A program made the position numbers and the translations under genes. The notes under the pieces were generated by a model. The model had not been told where the DNA came from. It did not search any database and saw only the letters and a program-made list of their open reading frames with translations. Of a stretch of DNA of 64,000 bases, positions 33,541 through 42,340 are shown in pieces (the first letter of the stretch is position 1; each line of letters begins with the position of its first letter). The DNA is from Turritopsis dohrnii (Eukaryota; Cnidaria; Hydrozoa; Anthoathecata; Oceaniidae): the NCBI GenBank assembly GCA_027922465.2, contig BQMF02000114.1, positions 124,001 through 188,000 on the forward strand, read 5' to 3'.

Positions 33541-34861
33541 GACCCTTGTCGGCTTCCGTAAGTATATGATTCTTTTTTATATGGGGAACAAGAGCGAGTG
33601 CCGCAAGTGCTTCATTATCTCTACAAAAAAGAATGGTATGCCATTGCTGTGATCATTTTGAAAGGTTCTATCGACACTGGATATTTCCCTATAGTTTTGT
33701 GTAAAGCCTTCTTGTATTTTTGTTTGTTTGGAGATGTATCAGAGGATTTGTTAATATCCTCATTCCTGAAATACTTGTCACCAGATGAAAGTGAATTGGT
33801 GGCAAAAGTTTTTGATGATTGTGAAAATAAAGATGTCATTCAGAGTGAAGAATTTGCTGAGTTTTTAGAACAATTCAATTGTAAAACGTTAGTGAAAGAA
33901 TCTAATGTTAAATTGGTTATCACAGAAATAGCTCGTCAAGAGCTTATTCAGAAAAGTCATCTGATGGCTGCATGCTGGCAAGATCAGTTCTCAGAGCTGC
34001 GTACAAAACCTCAGTTTTCCTCCGTGGATAATGTTATAAAGTTTTACAATGACATGGAGCCGACTACGAAGAAAGTTGTTGGCCTGTTTAAAGATTCTCA
34101 TCCAGCAAATGGTGCAGAACGAGATTCCTTAAATTATTTGAAAAGATACATTCGGGGATTGGAAACTGTTTTGCTCAAAAAGCTGTTGAAATTTTTAACA
34201 GGGTCAGACATAATGGTAGTGGACAAAATAGAAATTGTCTTTATAAAACCAGAATCAAATTTTTCTCGAAGACCAATTGCCCACACATGCACACCATGTT
34301 TAGAACTTCCATCAACATATAACAGTTACTGTGAACTACGTGAAGAGTTCAGCAATGTTTTGCAGTTATCAGAATGGGAAATGGGAATTGTTTAAAATTT
34401 TCTTTAAAATCTTATTTGCTTAGTACATAGTTATGTTTTCAATAGTTAACCATCAGGTTTTGGTTGGTTTTTCTTTCTGTTCACGTCTAAGTAAAAGAAA
34501 TGCATTTTAATAATGAAGAGAAAATAGTGGATCTGCTTTTTTGTTATTGTTTGTAACAGGCAAATATCTTGTAACATTATTTTTGTCTTTTTATGTTCTT
34601 CTGTATTAATCTCACATATCAAGCTCTTATATAGTTCTAGTTCTTCAGTCTTTATATTTTATCGAGTATTATTTTTACCAGGATGATTTGTTGTTTATGA
34701 AAGAATTACGTGGAATATCATGAGTTATGCTTGCGCTACTTAATCTGCATTGGAAAACTTACTCTGTAGGGGACTATACACGAAAACTAGATTGTTTGTG
34801 TTTGTTGAGCATTAGAGTTATCTTTACATCAGTAACAAATTTCATACAAACCATTTGCTAT

Positions 34862-35989
34862 CTACGAATACTGTTCAATTTTCGATAACAAATGAATATA
34901 AAGACCTAGCGCTTCTGAAACATCGCACGGTGGGTGTAATCCATCTTGACGCATTAAGATTTCTGCGAATTCTTGGAATTCTGGAGAAACATCTGCTGCT
35001 GTTGTTTGGTTAACACATGGATAAAATTGTTCGATTTCATCCACTTGATATAAGTGCGGTAAATAATACATTACGTCAGGACGTCCCCGAGGACCACGAT
35101 TCCGGCTTTTAGATATTATATGCGCGTTCCACTCATCTCGGACAGATTTTAACTCCTTACGTATCAAGGTCATGAAACAAAAACGAATACAATCGACCAG
35201 TACAGGATCAGTGCTTGTAAAAATGTTAAGATCCACCATATCTCTGAAGAAAGACTTCCACCATCCTATCCGATCACGTTGGAGAACAGACCAATAGGAC
35301 TCGATTCTCTGATTTTCAGGAGATGAAATTACGCTGAAAGAGCCAATGCTATCTTGACAGTTATTAAGACTACGAAGGTAGACATGCATTGGTTCAATTA
35401 AGGAATGCTCGGTTCCATCATCTGCTTTAATCTGGTTAGGTATGCCATTTAGTTCCCTCGACGAATCCAAATAAAATTTTGCAATTATTTCCGGAACTTT
35501 GTTTGAAGGACCTACTTCAAGCCATATTAGCTTTCTCGAAAAACCATCGATGCAGCCATGTATTCAGAAACCGTATGGCTTCAGTTTATCATGGCCATCT
35601 ATGTGCCACGCATAATTAGGACCTCTCGAAACATATTTACGTCGACTAAGTCTCCTCATTCGTCGTAAACTCACCCCTTCTGGATCCAGACGATTCATTA
35701 TTTGTCTTACATCTTCGTGACGACAAATTATTGATTTTGACATCATGACAGCCCTCATTCTTCGATAGCCTATCACCGAACCACTACCACTCAGCTCCGT
35801 TTGAATGGCCTGGAGAAGCTCTTGATGAGAAGTGCGAATCCCAAGCAATGATCGTCGTTTTAATCCATGTTGACGAAGTCTTCTTTTTAGGGTCGACAAA
35901 CTTATAATGATTCCATATACATGTTTTAAGAGCTCTATGATCTCAGAATATGAAAACCCTCTCGTAAAATAATCTTTTATCACATCCAT
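34862..35989 (-). pseudogene. rve-type integrase/transposase of the outer element
   Basis: From 35989: MDVIKDYFTRGFSYSEIIEL, then STLKRRLRQHGLKRRS, YAWHIDGHDKLKPYGF (first Asp), IKADDGTEHSLIE (second Asp) and ENQRIESYWSVLQRDR (Glu), ending LLSKIEQYS at 34862. It aligns over its length with the inner integrase but is clearly diverged. A TGA near 35564, right after KLKPYGF, breaks the frame once. The N-terminal zinc ribbon seen in the inner copy is not visible. The protein otherwise reads through. It lies convergent to the outer HECT gene, the same layout as the inner element. Confidence 0.87.
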
Positions 35990-36109
35990 CCTAAGTGTTG
36001 TATTTTGTTTGCTGATGTTGTGCCTGTCGTGTGGTGGTGGGTTAATACAACGCTAAAGGCTGAATGATGTTTATTGAAAGTTTTATCACTAAAATTTTTA
36101 TTTATTTCT

Positions 36110-36240
36110 AAAAGGTTTATTATAGAAGTTCCAAATATTTTTTGTGGAAATCTTTATAAAAAATTTTTATAGAAGCCTGGAAATTTGTTATAGAAGTTTG
36201 GAAATTTGTTATAGAAGTTTGACCCTTCAGTGCCATCGTA
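36110..36240. repeat. outer element right end with subterminal repeats
   Basis: Units of TTATAGAAGTTTGGAAATTTG repeat three to four times before the terminus GACCCTTCAGTGCCATCGTA ending at 36240. The arrangement matches the inner element's ends although the repeat sequence differs. LINE coding resumes at 36241. Confidence 0.7.
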
Positions 36241-37160
36241 TGTTTGTTATAGAGTTCAGTAAAAACTTCAATAAAACCTTCATATTGAGCATTAGCATTT
36301 AAAAGATTATCGAGAAAGTCCCAGTTTGTACGTTCTAAATCTTTTTTAAAATTAATTCTAGAGGATTTCTTATAGAGACGTTTTTTTATTTGTACGGAGT
36401 CTTTATTTTGAATGGAATAGTTGAACGAGACGAATATGGGAAAGTGATCTGATATATCTGATTTTATTATGCCTTTAGTTAAATATTTGTCATAGAGACG
36501 GTTTGTGAAAATATTATCGATAAGTGTGGCTGATTCTTTCGTAACTCTCGTAGGTTTATTTATCAATGGTATTATGCTGTGAGAAAAAGCATTATTACAA
36601 AAATCAGTGACTGTTTTGTCTTTCTGATAGTTTAAACAGTTTAAGTTAAAATCACCAATAACAAATAGCATTTTATTTTCTTTACTTGATGCATTATAGA
36701 TTTTTTCAATGTATTCACTGAAGAACTTTGCATTTCCATTTGGAGGTCTGTAACAGGAAGTAATTAAGGTGTTTTTAAAATTTTTAACAATTTCGATAGT
36801 TAAGATTTCTTTGTCGGCATCAGAAGCCGAAAGCTCGTTGCGCATTCGGTAATTCAAATGATTTTTGATGTAAATTAAAACACCGCCACCCTTTTTATTT
36901 GTTTTTCTTTCAAAAGGAATAGAATTATAATGCTTCAAATGATATAACGAATTATTTCGCAATTCGAGATCATTACACCAGGTTTCAGTTAAACAAATGA
37001 TATTAAAACAGGAATTTGATTCTTCTAAAAGCTCTCGAAAATTATCAAAATTTTTCTTTATGCTTCTAATATTCATATGAAACATAGTTAGACTATCTTT
37101 TTGAATAACTTTCTCCAACGTATTTTTGACCTGATTCTGTAAAATGTAGGGTGTTTCCAA
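36241..37160 (-). pseudogene. LINE ORF2, apurinic endonuclease part
   Basis: FHMNIRSIKKNFDNFRELLE, NIICLTETWCNDLE, RKTNKKGGGVLIYIKNHLNY, SCYRPPNGNAKFF, FVIGDFNLNCLNYQ, SATLIDNIFTNRL and SDISDHFPIFVSF are the ordered motifs of an APE-type LINE endonuclease, including the N, E, D-N and S-D-H active-site elements. The frame runs out into foreign sequence at 36240, where the HECT plus integrase element begins. The part between endonuclease and RT has been lost or cannot be recognised. Confidence 0.88.
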
Positions 37161-37248
37161 ATTAAGTTCATCAAAGAAGTTAAGGTCTGGATCATGAATA
37201 TCTTTGAAAATTGAGCCTTTCTGTAGAAAAGGATTTAAAAACCCTTTT

Positions 37249-37796
37249 TCAAAATTCTTCTCTTTCCAATACCTTTGCCTTTTCTTTATAGTTAAGAAAT
37301 TTAACTATTATCGTTCTGCTTTTCTTTTCTCCATCTTCATCTTTTACAGTCTTCCCGGTACGATGTGCTCTTTCAATTACGAATTCTTCCGTCATTCCTA
37401 TTTCATTCAAAATCACCTCCTTCACAGCTTTTTCAGTTTCTTCCCATGTCTCGTTTTCTTTTTCCTTCACTCCTTCAATTCTGAGATTGTTTCGTCTTCT
37501 TCTGTCTTCTAAATCAGACAATTTTTCCTTTATAGTTTCGTTTTCTTTTTTTCTCTCCTTAGTAATTTCTTTCTTAATTTGACAATCCACTTCTTCTAAT
37601 TTGCTTTCCACCATTTGACTGTGGAATTGCATCGAGCTTTTTAGTTCTTCTATTTTTTTTTTCTGCAGCGCGTTTTCGATTTTCATTTCTTCCATTCTCT
37701 TTTCCATGCTTTCCATCCTTCCGTTAAATACGTTTAAAATAGTTTGTTCATGAATTTTTATAATCTCTTGCACTTGTGCAAAGGTGAAAAATTCTG
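37249..37796 (-). pseudogene. LINE ORF1 (coiled coil plus RRM-like)
   Basis: The sequence starts EFFTFAQVQEIIKIHEQTIL, followed by a long charged coiled coil (EKRMEEMKIENALQKKKIEE and ESKLEEVDCQIKKEITKERK). Then comes RRRRNNLRIEGVKEKENETW, IERAHRTGKTVKDEDGEKK and RTIIVKFLNYKEKAKVL, the pattern of a Transposase_22/L1-ORF1-like RNA-binding domain. The initiating Met is lost at the LINE/capsid junction or lies just upstream, and a TGA ends the frame after EREEF near 37249. Such proteins coat LINE RNA. Confidence 0.8.
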
Positions 37797-38581
37797 CTTT
37801 TGGAGGTGGACGAATTCATCATGATATTTTTCCTCAAGGGAGATTAATCATCAACTCTTTACCGTTGAGAATTACTTTACATAGAAACAAAAATGATTTT
37901 TCGTTAATGTCTGGAGCAGAAAATCCACAATACAAAATTGTAAATACAGAATCTGTGTTACGTATACGAAAAGTTCAATTGACACCACACAAGTTTATGG
38001 AAATTCAACAAAATCTCGAAAAAGAACCTATAGTGTATCCCTTGAATCGTGCAGATGTGCGTATGCACTCTGTTGCCGCTGGTCTTACTTTACTCAATTG
38101 GGATAATGCATTTCAAGGACAATTACCAAACCGTGTTTTTATCGGAATGGTGGATAGTGTGAGTTACACAGGACGATATAATCGCAATCCTTTCAATTTC
38201 AAACCCTTTTCAGTAAGCAAACTGGGAGTATTTATAAATGGAGAATCTCTACCTGCTCAACCTATGAGATTTAATTTTGAACAAGATCATTATTTGGAAG
38301 GTTATCATAGTTTATTCACAACAACTGGCAAATCTGCTCGTGATGAAGGAATTGATATAAATAGAAGAGAATGTAAAAACGGTTATACGTTATTTGGATT
38401 TGATGTTTCACCAGCTACGTGTCATGGAGGACATCAAGAAATTGTGAAAAGAGGAGCACTTCGAGTTGAAATTGAATTTTCCGTACCACTTCCGAATACG
38501 ATTACCGTGTTATTGTATGCAGATTTTGATAATTCATTGTCAGTGGATAAAGCGAGAAACGTATTGAAGAACTATTAAAAA

Positions 38582-39049
38582 ATGAACACCAAAGAACTGC
38601 GATGTATGTTAACGCGTGACTCGAAAATCCGAAAATTACTTATAGACGTTTTTGATTTGGATCAGTTTAAAGAGTTTGTTAAAAGAAATCAACTTGTAAA
38701 TGGAATATATATCCTAAACAATTAAGAATCTTCAAAAAGTGGAGAACATTGGTTTTTAATTTATGTAAACGAACACTATGTTAATTTTGTGGATTCTTTT
38801 GGTAAATCACCTGAATCTTATAAAGTTTACGATGAACTTTACTGTGAGAAACCTATTCTACAAAATACTGTACAAATACAATCGAGTTTTGCTAATACTT
38901 GTGGTGGTTATTCGATATTCTTTAGTTTTCATTTTGCAAGAGGAAAAAATCTAACACAAATTCTTAGTTATTTCACTAACGATTGTCAAATGAATGATGA
39001 TCGAATTAGAAATTTTATTTTTAAGGTATTTCCAGGACACTTTTTGTAA
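38582..39049 (+). pseudogene. Polinton adenovirus-like cysteine protease
   Basis: The ORF starts MNTKELRCMLTRDSKIRKLL and has a TAA near 38723 in an otherwise open frame. Then come SGEHWFLIYVNEHYVNFVDS (catalytic His, then the Asp of FVDSFGK) and SSFANTCGGYSIFFSFHF (catalytic Cys in the TCG motif), the adenain/Ulp1-like triad order. It stops at 39049 after about 155 codons. In the family this enzyme matures capsid proteins. It directly follows the major capsid gene, the usual Polinton position. Confidence 0.88.
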
Positions 39050-39098
39050 CTTTATTTCTGAAGAAAAAAAAAATTTACCTTGATCGTCTTATTCAAAT

Positions 39099-39246
39099 GA
39101 ATGTAACAGAAAAGAGAGTGAAAATGAAACGCGAGAATTTTTATAGCATAATTGAATGTCGGAACTCTACAAAGAGTATCATGAGAAAACTATAAAAGCA
39201 CTGTTAACAAGTTGGGGAATTGAATGGAGTAAAAATAATTGTGATT
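39099..39246 (+). other. possible small Polinton ORFs
   Basis: Two short overlapping frames occur between protease and the right-end gene: MNVTEKRVKMKRENFYSII (from 39099) and MSELYKEYHEKTIKALLTSW (from 39154). Both are charged and helical. Their position is suggestive but support is weak; they could be one ORF with a frameshift. Confidence 0.25.
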
Positions 39247-39315
39247 AGTTAACATTTGTTATTCTAAAAAATATACATAAAATACACACAAACGTATGAA
39301 ATAAATACAAAACTA

Positions 39316-39750
39316 TCAAACATAAACCTCTACACAATTATCGATTTTCTTTCTACACATAGGACAAGACTTGAACTTATGCGCACACGTAACACAACAC
39401 GACAAATGACCACAGGGTACAAACACAACACTCCTATACTCTACAAAACATACAACACAATGTTTTTCTTCCGATATTTCATTTTGTTCATCATCGTCCC
39501 GGATGTTTAGTGATGAATTTAAACTAAATAAAAGTAATGGTAAATATGTTATAAAATGTACATTAATCATAAAATAAAGTTTGAAATTATATCTACTTAC
39601 CGATTGCAAATTCCACATTTGCATCTTAACGTCAGGATCTTCATCTCGAGCGTAAACGATTTTTTCACTAGAAATACTTTTGAAATGCCATTTAGTGGAC
39701 TCATAATGTTGCTTGACAGCAGCGACAGTATCAGCTTGTCCAACTTCCAT
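39316..39750 (-). CDS. RING-finger protein at the Polinton right end
   Basis: The gene starts inside the right terminal repeat (MEVGQADTVAAVKQHYESTK) and ends with a C3HC4 RING of the IAP/MDM2 style, CVVCFVEYRSVVFVPCGHLS then CCVTCAHKFKSCPMCRKKI. Between them is a hydrophobic stretch (NVHFITYLPLLLFSLNSS) that could span a membrane. A GTAAG at 39600 and an AG near 39524 look like an intron there, but that splice would shift the frame, so the unspliced ORF (145 codons) is preferred. An in-frame ATG at 39819 would extend it by 23 residues. RING proteins bring E2 enzymes to substrates; baculovirus-like anti-apoptotic or host-control roles are inference. Confidence 0.75.
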   Translation of the reverse strand: MEVGQADTVAAVKQHYESTKWHFKSISSEKIVYARDEDPDVKMQMWNLQSVSRYNFKLYFMINVHFITYLPLLLFSLNSSLNIRDDDEQNEISEEKHCVVCFVEYRSVVFVPCGHLSCCVTCAHKFKSCPMCRKKIDNCVEVYV

Positions 39751-39918
39751 CTTGAATGTTGTAAGATTTGCGAGAATAAACTTTGAAAACGAGCTTATGC
39801 TATTTATTAGTGAAAGCAATTAAAATAATTAGATTTAATTGGTTCTTATTCTCAACGCTGATTGGTTCGTGAGGTTGTGACGTCACAGGTGGCGCAGAAC
39901 ACCCACTTTATATCTACT
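39630..39918 (-). repeat. Polinton right terminal inverted repeat
   Basis: Reverse complement of 7016-7304 with six differences by eye. It ends CT-3' on the plus strand as required for Polintons, and carries the first 40 codons of the RING protein. Confidence 0.95.
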
Positions 39919-39924
39919 AATGAG
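39919..39924. other. Polinton target-site duplication, right copy
   Basis: AATGAG, identical to 7010-7015. Confidence 0.95.
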
Positions 39925-40155
39925 AGTCTCAGATGTCACATAACGGTATAAAAGATTTTACACCTTTAAACAATAAAAATATCTTTGCTTTCTACTAAAT
40001 AATTATTCTTTTGTATAGATATTTGCCTGTACAATCAAAAAATTGTAAACTTATTTAATACGACGATCGCATTGAATAAAAAAAACATCTATAATTTATC
40101 AACTTCATTGGTTCACTGGTTTCATTGGTAACATATGCATATTTTATATTAGGAG

Positions 40156-41870
40156 TATGGAACGCCATAGCTGCCTTATGTGATAATTTCATTCGCTCAT
40201 TCGATATTTTCATTTGATTATGCGACAAATTCAATCGATTATGTGACAAATTCATTCGATTATGCGGTGAATTCATTCGATTATGTGATAAACATATTCG
40301 ATTATGCGGTGAATTCATTCGATTATGCGACGAATTCATTCGATTATGCGATAAACACATTCGATTATGCGATAAACCTATTCGATAAAATATTCGATAC
40401 GATAAACTCTTTCGATAAATAATTCGATGCGATAAACTCATTCGATAAATCCATTCGATGCGATAAACTCTTTCGATAAATTCATTCGATGGCGATAAAC
40501 TCATTCGATAAATTATTCGATGCGATAAACTCGTTTGATAAATTATTCGATGATAAAAAATCCATTAAATGCAATATGTATGATGAACAATGATAACCTA
40601 TGTGACGTTACTTTAAGTGCAAAAGTTTTTTCTTCGCAGGTGAGGAGAAGACATTAGCAGGGGGCATCCATAAAGTACATACACAGAAAACGCTACGCTT
40701 TTCAATAACCCCCTGTGTACGTAGCATATTTTCAGCAAAAGATTTTAACCCCTCCCCTTTACCTAATTTTGAAAAAGAAAGCACCCCATTGTTAAGACGT
40801 TTCAAGGAACATTTGGAGGCCGTGGTGTAAAATAAATAGGAGAGAAATCATTTGAAAGAAATTCAGTATGCAACTACAATTTTTCTATGAACACGATTCA
40901 CTTACTCAGTATCTCTATCTAGTCCAGTCAACATGAGGGTCAACCTGGACAAAATTTGGATAAAGATGCATTTGGTACCATTAGAAGCGCAATTTTATGT
41001 ACTTTTATGTGGAAAAAAGTCTGCAGCAACAAATCTTTGAGGTTTCTGGTTACCTTTTCCACAACATCTAGTTCTCAAACTCATTATTACAAAGTTATCA
41101 CTGATACCTAGACTCAAAAAGTCCTTTTCTTCCAGCTTAGGAATCAAATCAGACGTTACATTCTCCTCTGAGAATCTCCTGATCACAGATTCACAACAAC
41201 CCAGGTCTTTTAACACTTCACATAGTGTCTCGTCACACATTCTGTTTATTGATTATTCAGTTATTTCCGAAATTACATAAATAAATACATGAAAATAAAG
41301 AAGTGATTTAGTTAAGACAATAATTCATCTACCAATTTAATCAAATATTTCTCCCTAAGTCCTTGAGAGACTTCTATCACCACATAACAAGACTATAAAA
41401 CGTGATTAATGCTACCATTTTCGTTGATCCGTCGTGACGGGGCGCCGTTTCTATTTATCGAAAGAGTTTATCGCATCAAATATTTTATCAAATGAGTTTA
41501 TCGCATCGAATGAATTTATCGAATGAGTTTATCGCATCGAATGGATTTATCGAATGAGTTTATCGCATCGAATGAATTTATCGAAAGAGTTTATCGCATC
41601 GAATTATTTATCGAAAGAGTTTATCGCATCGAATATTTTATCGAATAGATTTATCGCATAATCGAATGTGTTTATCGCATAATCGAATGAATTCGTCGCA
41701 TAATCGAATGAATTCACTGCATAATCGAATATGTTTATCACATAATCGAATGAATTCACCGCATAATCCTATGAATTTGTCACATAATCGATTGAATTTG
41801 TCGCATAATCAAATGAAAATATCGAATGAGCGAATGAAATTATCACATAAGGCAGCTATGGCGTTCCATA
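40156..41870. mobile_element. foldback element with TAT ends and 6-bp TSD (IS3EU-like relative)
   Basis: Arms of about 400 bp are inverted copies. Ends are TATGGAACGCCATAGCTGCC on both sides, and TAGGAG is duplicated at 40150-40155 and 41871-41876. The arms consist of 18-21-bp units (ATTCGATTATGCGATAAAC-like). TAY ends, a 6-bp duplication and subterminal repeats are the same structural set as the HECT plus integrase elements, although no transposase is present. The centre carries a SAM-like ORF. Confidence 0.8.
40995..41240 (-). CDS. SAM-domain-like ORF inside the foldback element
   Basis: MCDETLCEVLKDLGCCESVI, RRFSEENVTSDLIPKLEEKD, FLSLGISDNFVIMSLRTRC. The pattern (L..LG......F..E.I....L..L...D...LGI......L) fits a sterile alpha motif, a helical interaction module. 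The ORF has 81 codons and a short tail. It may be the first exon of a larger gene or a captured host exon. Confidence 0.55.
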   Translation of the reverse strand: MCDETLCEVLKDLGCCESVIRRFSEENVTSDLIPKLEEKDFLSLGISDNFVIMSLRTRCCGKGNQKPQRFVAADFFPHKST

Positions 41871-41879
41871 TAGGAGGTT

Positions 41880-42340
41880 TGTAGTTGTACTATTCTTGGA
41901 TGTCCGTGTGACTGACAGTTTCTTTCGTTTGTTTTCTTGTTCTAAATTTGTTTCTAGAGAGTAGATCTCCAATATCATAATCACGATGCGGAGAAGAATT
42001 ATATTATGAAAAGAAGAGTTTTCAGTCGTTCAGTGTTATTAGACTCTTCTGATGGATGATGGTGTTGCGACGGAGTCAGATGATGGTGTTACAGGACCCT
42101 AAAAATTATATGGACGTTCACATACCGGGTATTCTTACATGATTTGTTCTTACAAAGAAATTGTACAACTCAAACTCCAAGCCATGTAAATCTTTATAAC
42201 AATTTGAGCAATTTTACACTTTTTTATCGGCGTGTAAACCTGCAAGATCTACTAACGGTTGTTCGCATTGTTCTGTTTTTTTTTTTCCAGACACACTGTA
42301 ATAAACAACTTACAACTGTTTCGTCTTAATGTGTTGTAAC
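41880..42340. other. no gene seen
   Basis: AT-rich sequence between the foldback element and the next ORF. Nothing recognisable. Confidence 0.5.

Larger units (their letters stand above)
26017..33560. mobile_element. inner HECT plus integrase transposon (IS3EU-like), 7544 bp
   Basis: The left end TATGGAAGCCGAGAAGGGTC and right end (inwards) TACGGAAGCCGACAAGGGTC differ at two of 20 positions. AGTATA is duplicated at 26011-26016 and 33561-33566. Both termini are TAY and the duplication is 6 bp, the features I recall for the IS3EU superfamily. Inside are a multi-exon HECT gene (plus, 26221-31589) and a convergent rve-type integrase (minus, 33237-31969). Removing the element and one AGTATA restores the outer element's HECT frame exactly, which proves the borders. 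Confidence 0.9.
24961..34395 (+). pseudogene. HECT-domain E3 ligase-like gene of the outer element
   Basis: Exon A (to 25605) has LECIKSLRGPNGETLCEDTN, a frameshift in a nine-T run at 25107-25115, then a Cys cluster (HICPVCSCTY...TCLICTQN). Exon B runs from 25901 (WIDPRGQEEEGVGSGVSRDV) to 26016, where the inner element enters, and resumes at 33567 in the same frame (FLYGEQERVPQVLHYLYKKE). The end includes VDKIEIVFIKPE and ARPIAHTC-like RRPIAHTCTPCLELP, with the HECT-type Cys, and stops at 34395. In HECT ligases that Cys takes ubiquitin from an E2 before passing it to substrate. The N-terminal exons are absent. This gene type is widespread in fish and cnidarians, often near integrases. Confidence 0.8.
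24961..36240. mobile_element. outer HECT plus integrase transposon (IS3EU-like), left end lost
   Basis: The right end is clear: read inwards it is TACGATGGCACTGAAGGGTC from 36240, close to the inner element's TACGGAAGCCGACAAGGGTC, followed by repeats of CTTCTATAACAAATTTCC. It stops exactly where LINE endonuclease coding begins. It carries a HECT gene on the plus strand (about 24961-34395, split by the inner element) and a convergent integrase on the minus strand (35989-34862). No matching left terminus was found; the HECT N-terminal exons are also missing, so the left side was deleted or replaced near 24960. IS3EU is proposed from the TAY end and the enzyme type. Confidence 0.7.
21287..37796 (-). 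mobile_element. APE-type LINE (CR1/Jockey-like), itself interrupted
   Basis: On the minus strand the element runs from an ORF1 near 37796 through endonuclease (37160 to about 36241), then a 12-kb interruption, then reverse transcriptase (about 24110-22335), a 3' region, and a tail of TCAA-type repeats ending at 21287. The target duplication is CTTTTG. The 5' end starts almost exactly at the first codons of ORF1, so it is slightly 5' truncated. Clade assignment (CR1/L2/Jockey group) rests on the ORF1 type and the microsatellite-like tail and is approximate. Confidence 0.85.
20756..38578 (+). pseudogene. Polinton major capsid protein, split by a 16.5-kb insertion
   Basis: The left part (20756-21286) has DTDLFTPSFVQSDIQHGFYE, then MKIKIIKADGTNIVVDENVA and SSSSNTYSYRAMLETLLNFG, the start of the Polinton double jelly-roll major capsid. 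The right part (37803-38578) begins GGRIHHDIFPQGRLIINSLP and includes GRYNRNPFNFKPFSVSKLG, FDVSPATCHGGHQEIV and a last strand ITVLLYADFDNSLSV. The LINE and all it contains sit between them, with CTTTTG duplicated at 21281-21286 and 37797-37802. In addition the left part has nonsense codons TAG at 20948-20950 and TGA at 21182-21184, so the gene was inactive in more than one way. Four capsid-module genes stand in a row here, as in other Polintons. Confidence 0.9.
7016..39918. mobile_element. Polinton/Maverick element, heavily invaded
   Basis: Both ends are defined directly: 289-bp terminal inverted repeats begin with AGTAGATATAAAGTGGGTG and are flanked by AATGAG on both sides. Inside lie the Polinton hallmark genes: protein-primed DNA polymerase B (minus strand), A32-like packaging ATPase, retroviral-type integrase with chromodomain, penton-like minor capsid, major capsid and adenovirus-like protease. 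Later insertions at 7473-8103, 8435-10161, 14924-15795, 17311-18112, 18704-19757 and 21287-37796 account for about 21.6 kb, leaving about 11.3 kb of original element. The terminal repeats are still about 98% identical, yet nearly all core genes are interrupted; DNA polymerase is missing its catalytic middle. This is a virus-related element fixed in the host genome and not able to move on its own. Confidence 0.95.

Noticed and set aside
39524..39600. Intron in the RING gene
   Set aside because: GT/AG signals exist, but joining them shifts the frame and hits a stop; the unspliced ORF is open.
40055..40504. 149-codon open frame rich in LSHNRMN repeats, and its counterparts at 40180-40422 and 41666-41884
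   Set aside because: It is only the translation of the tandem DNA repeats in the foldback arms; unit lengths in multiples of three keep it open.
40156..41870. Regularly spaced ATTCGATTATGCGATAAA units resembling a CRISPR array
   Set aside because: Units are directly adjacent with drifting sequence and no unique spacers, lie in two inverted arms bounded by a 6-bp target duplication, and the window is eukaryotic.
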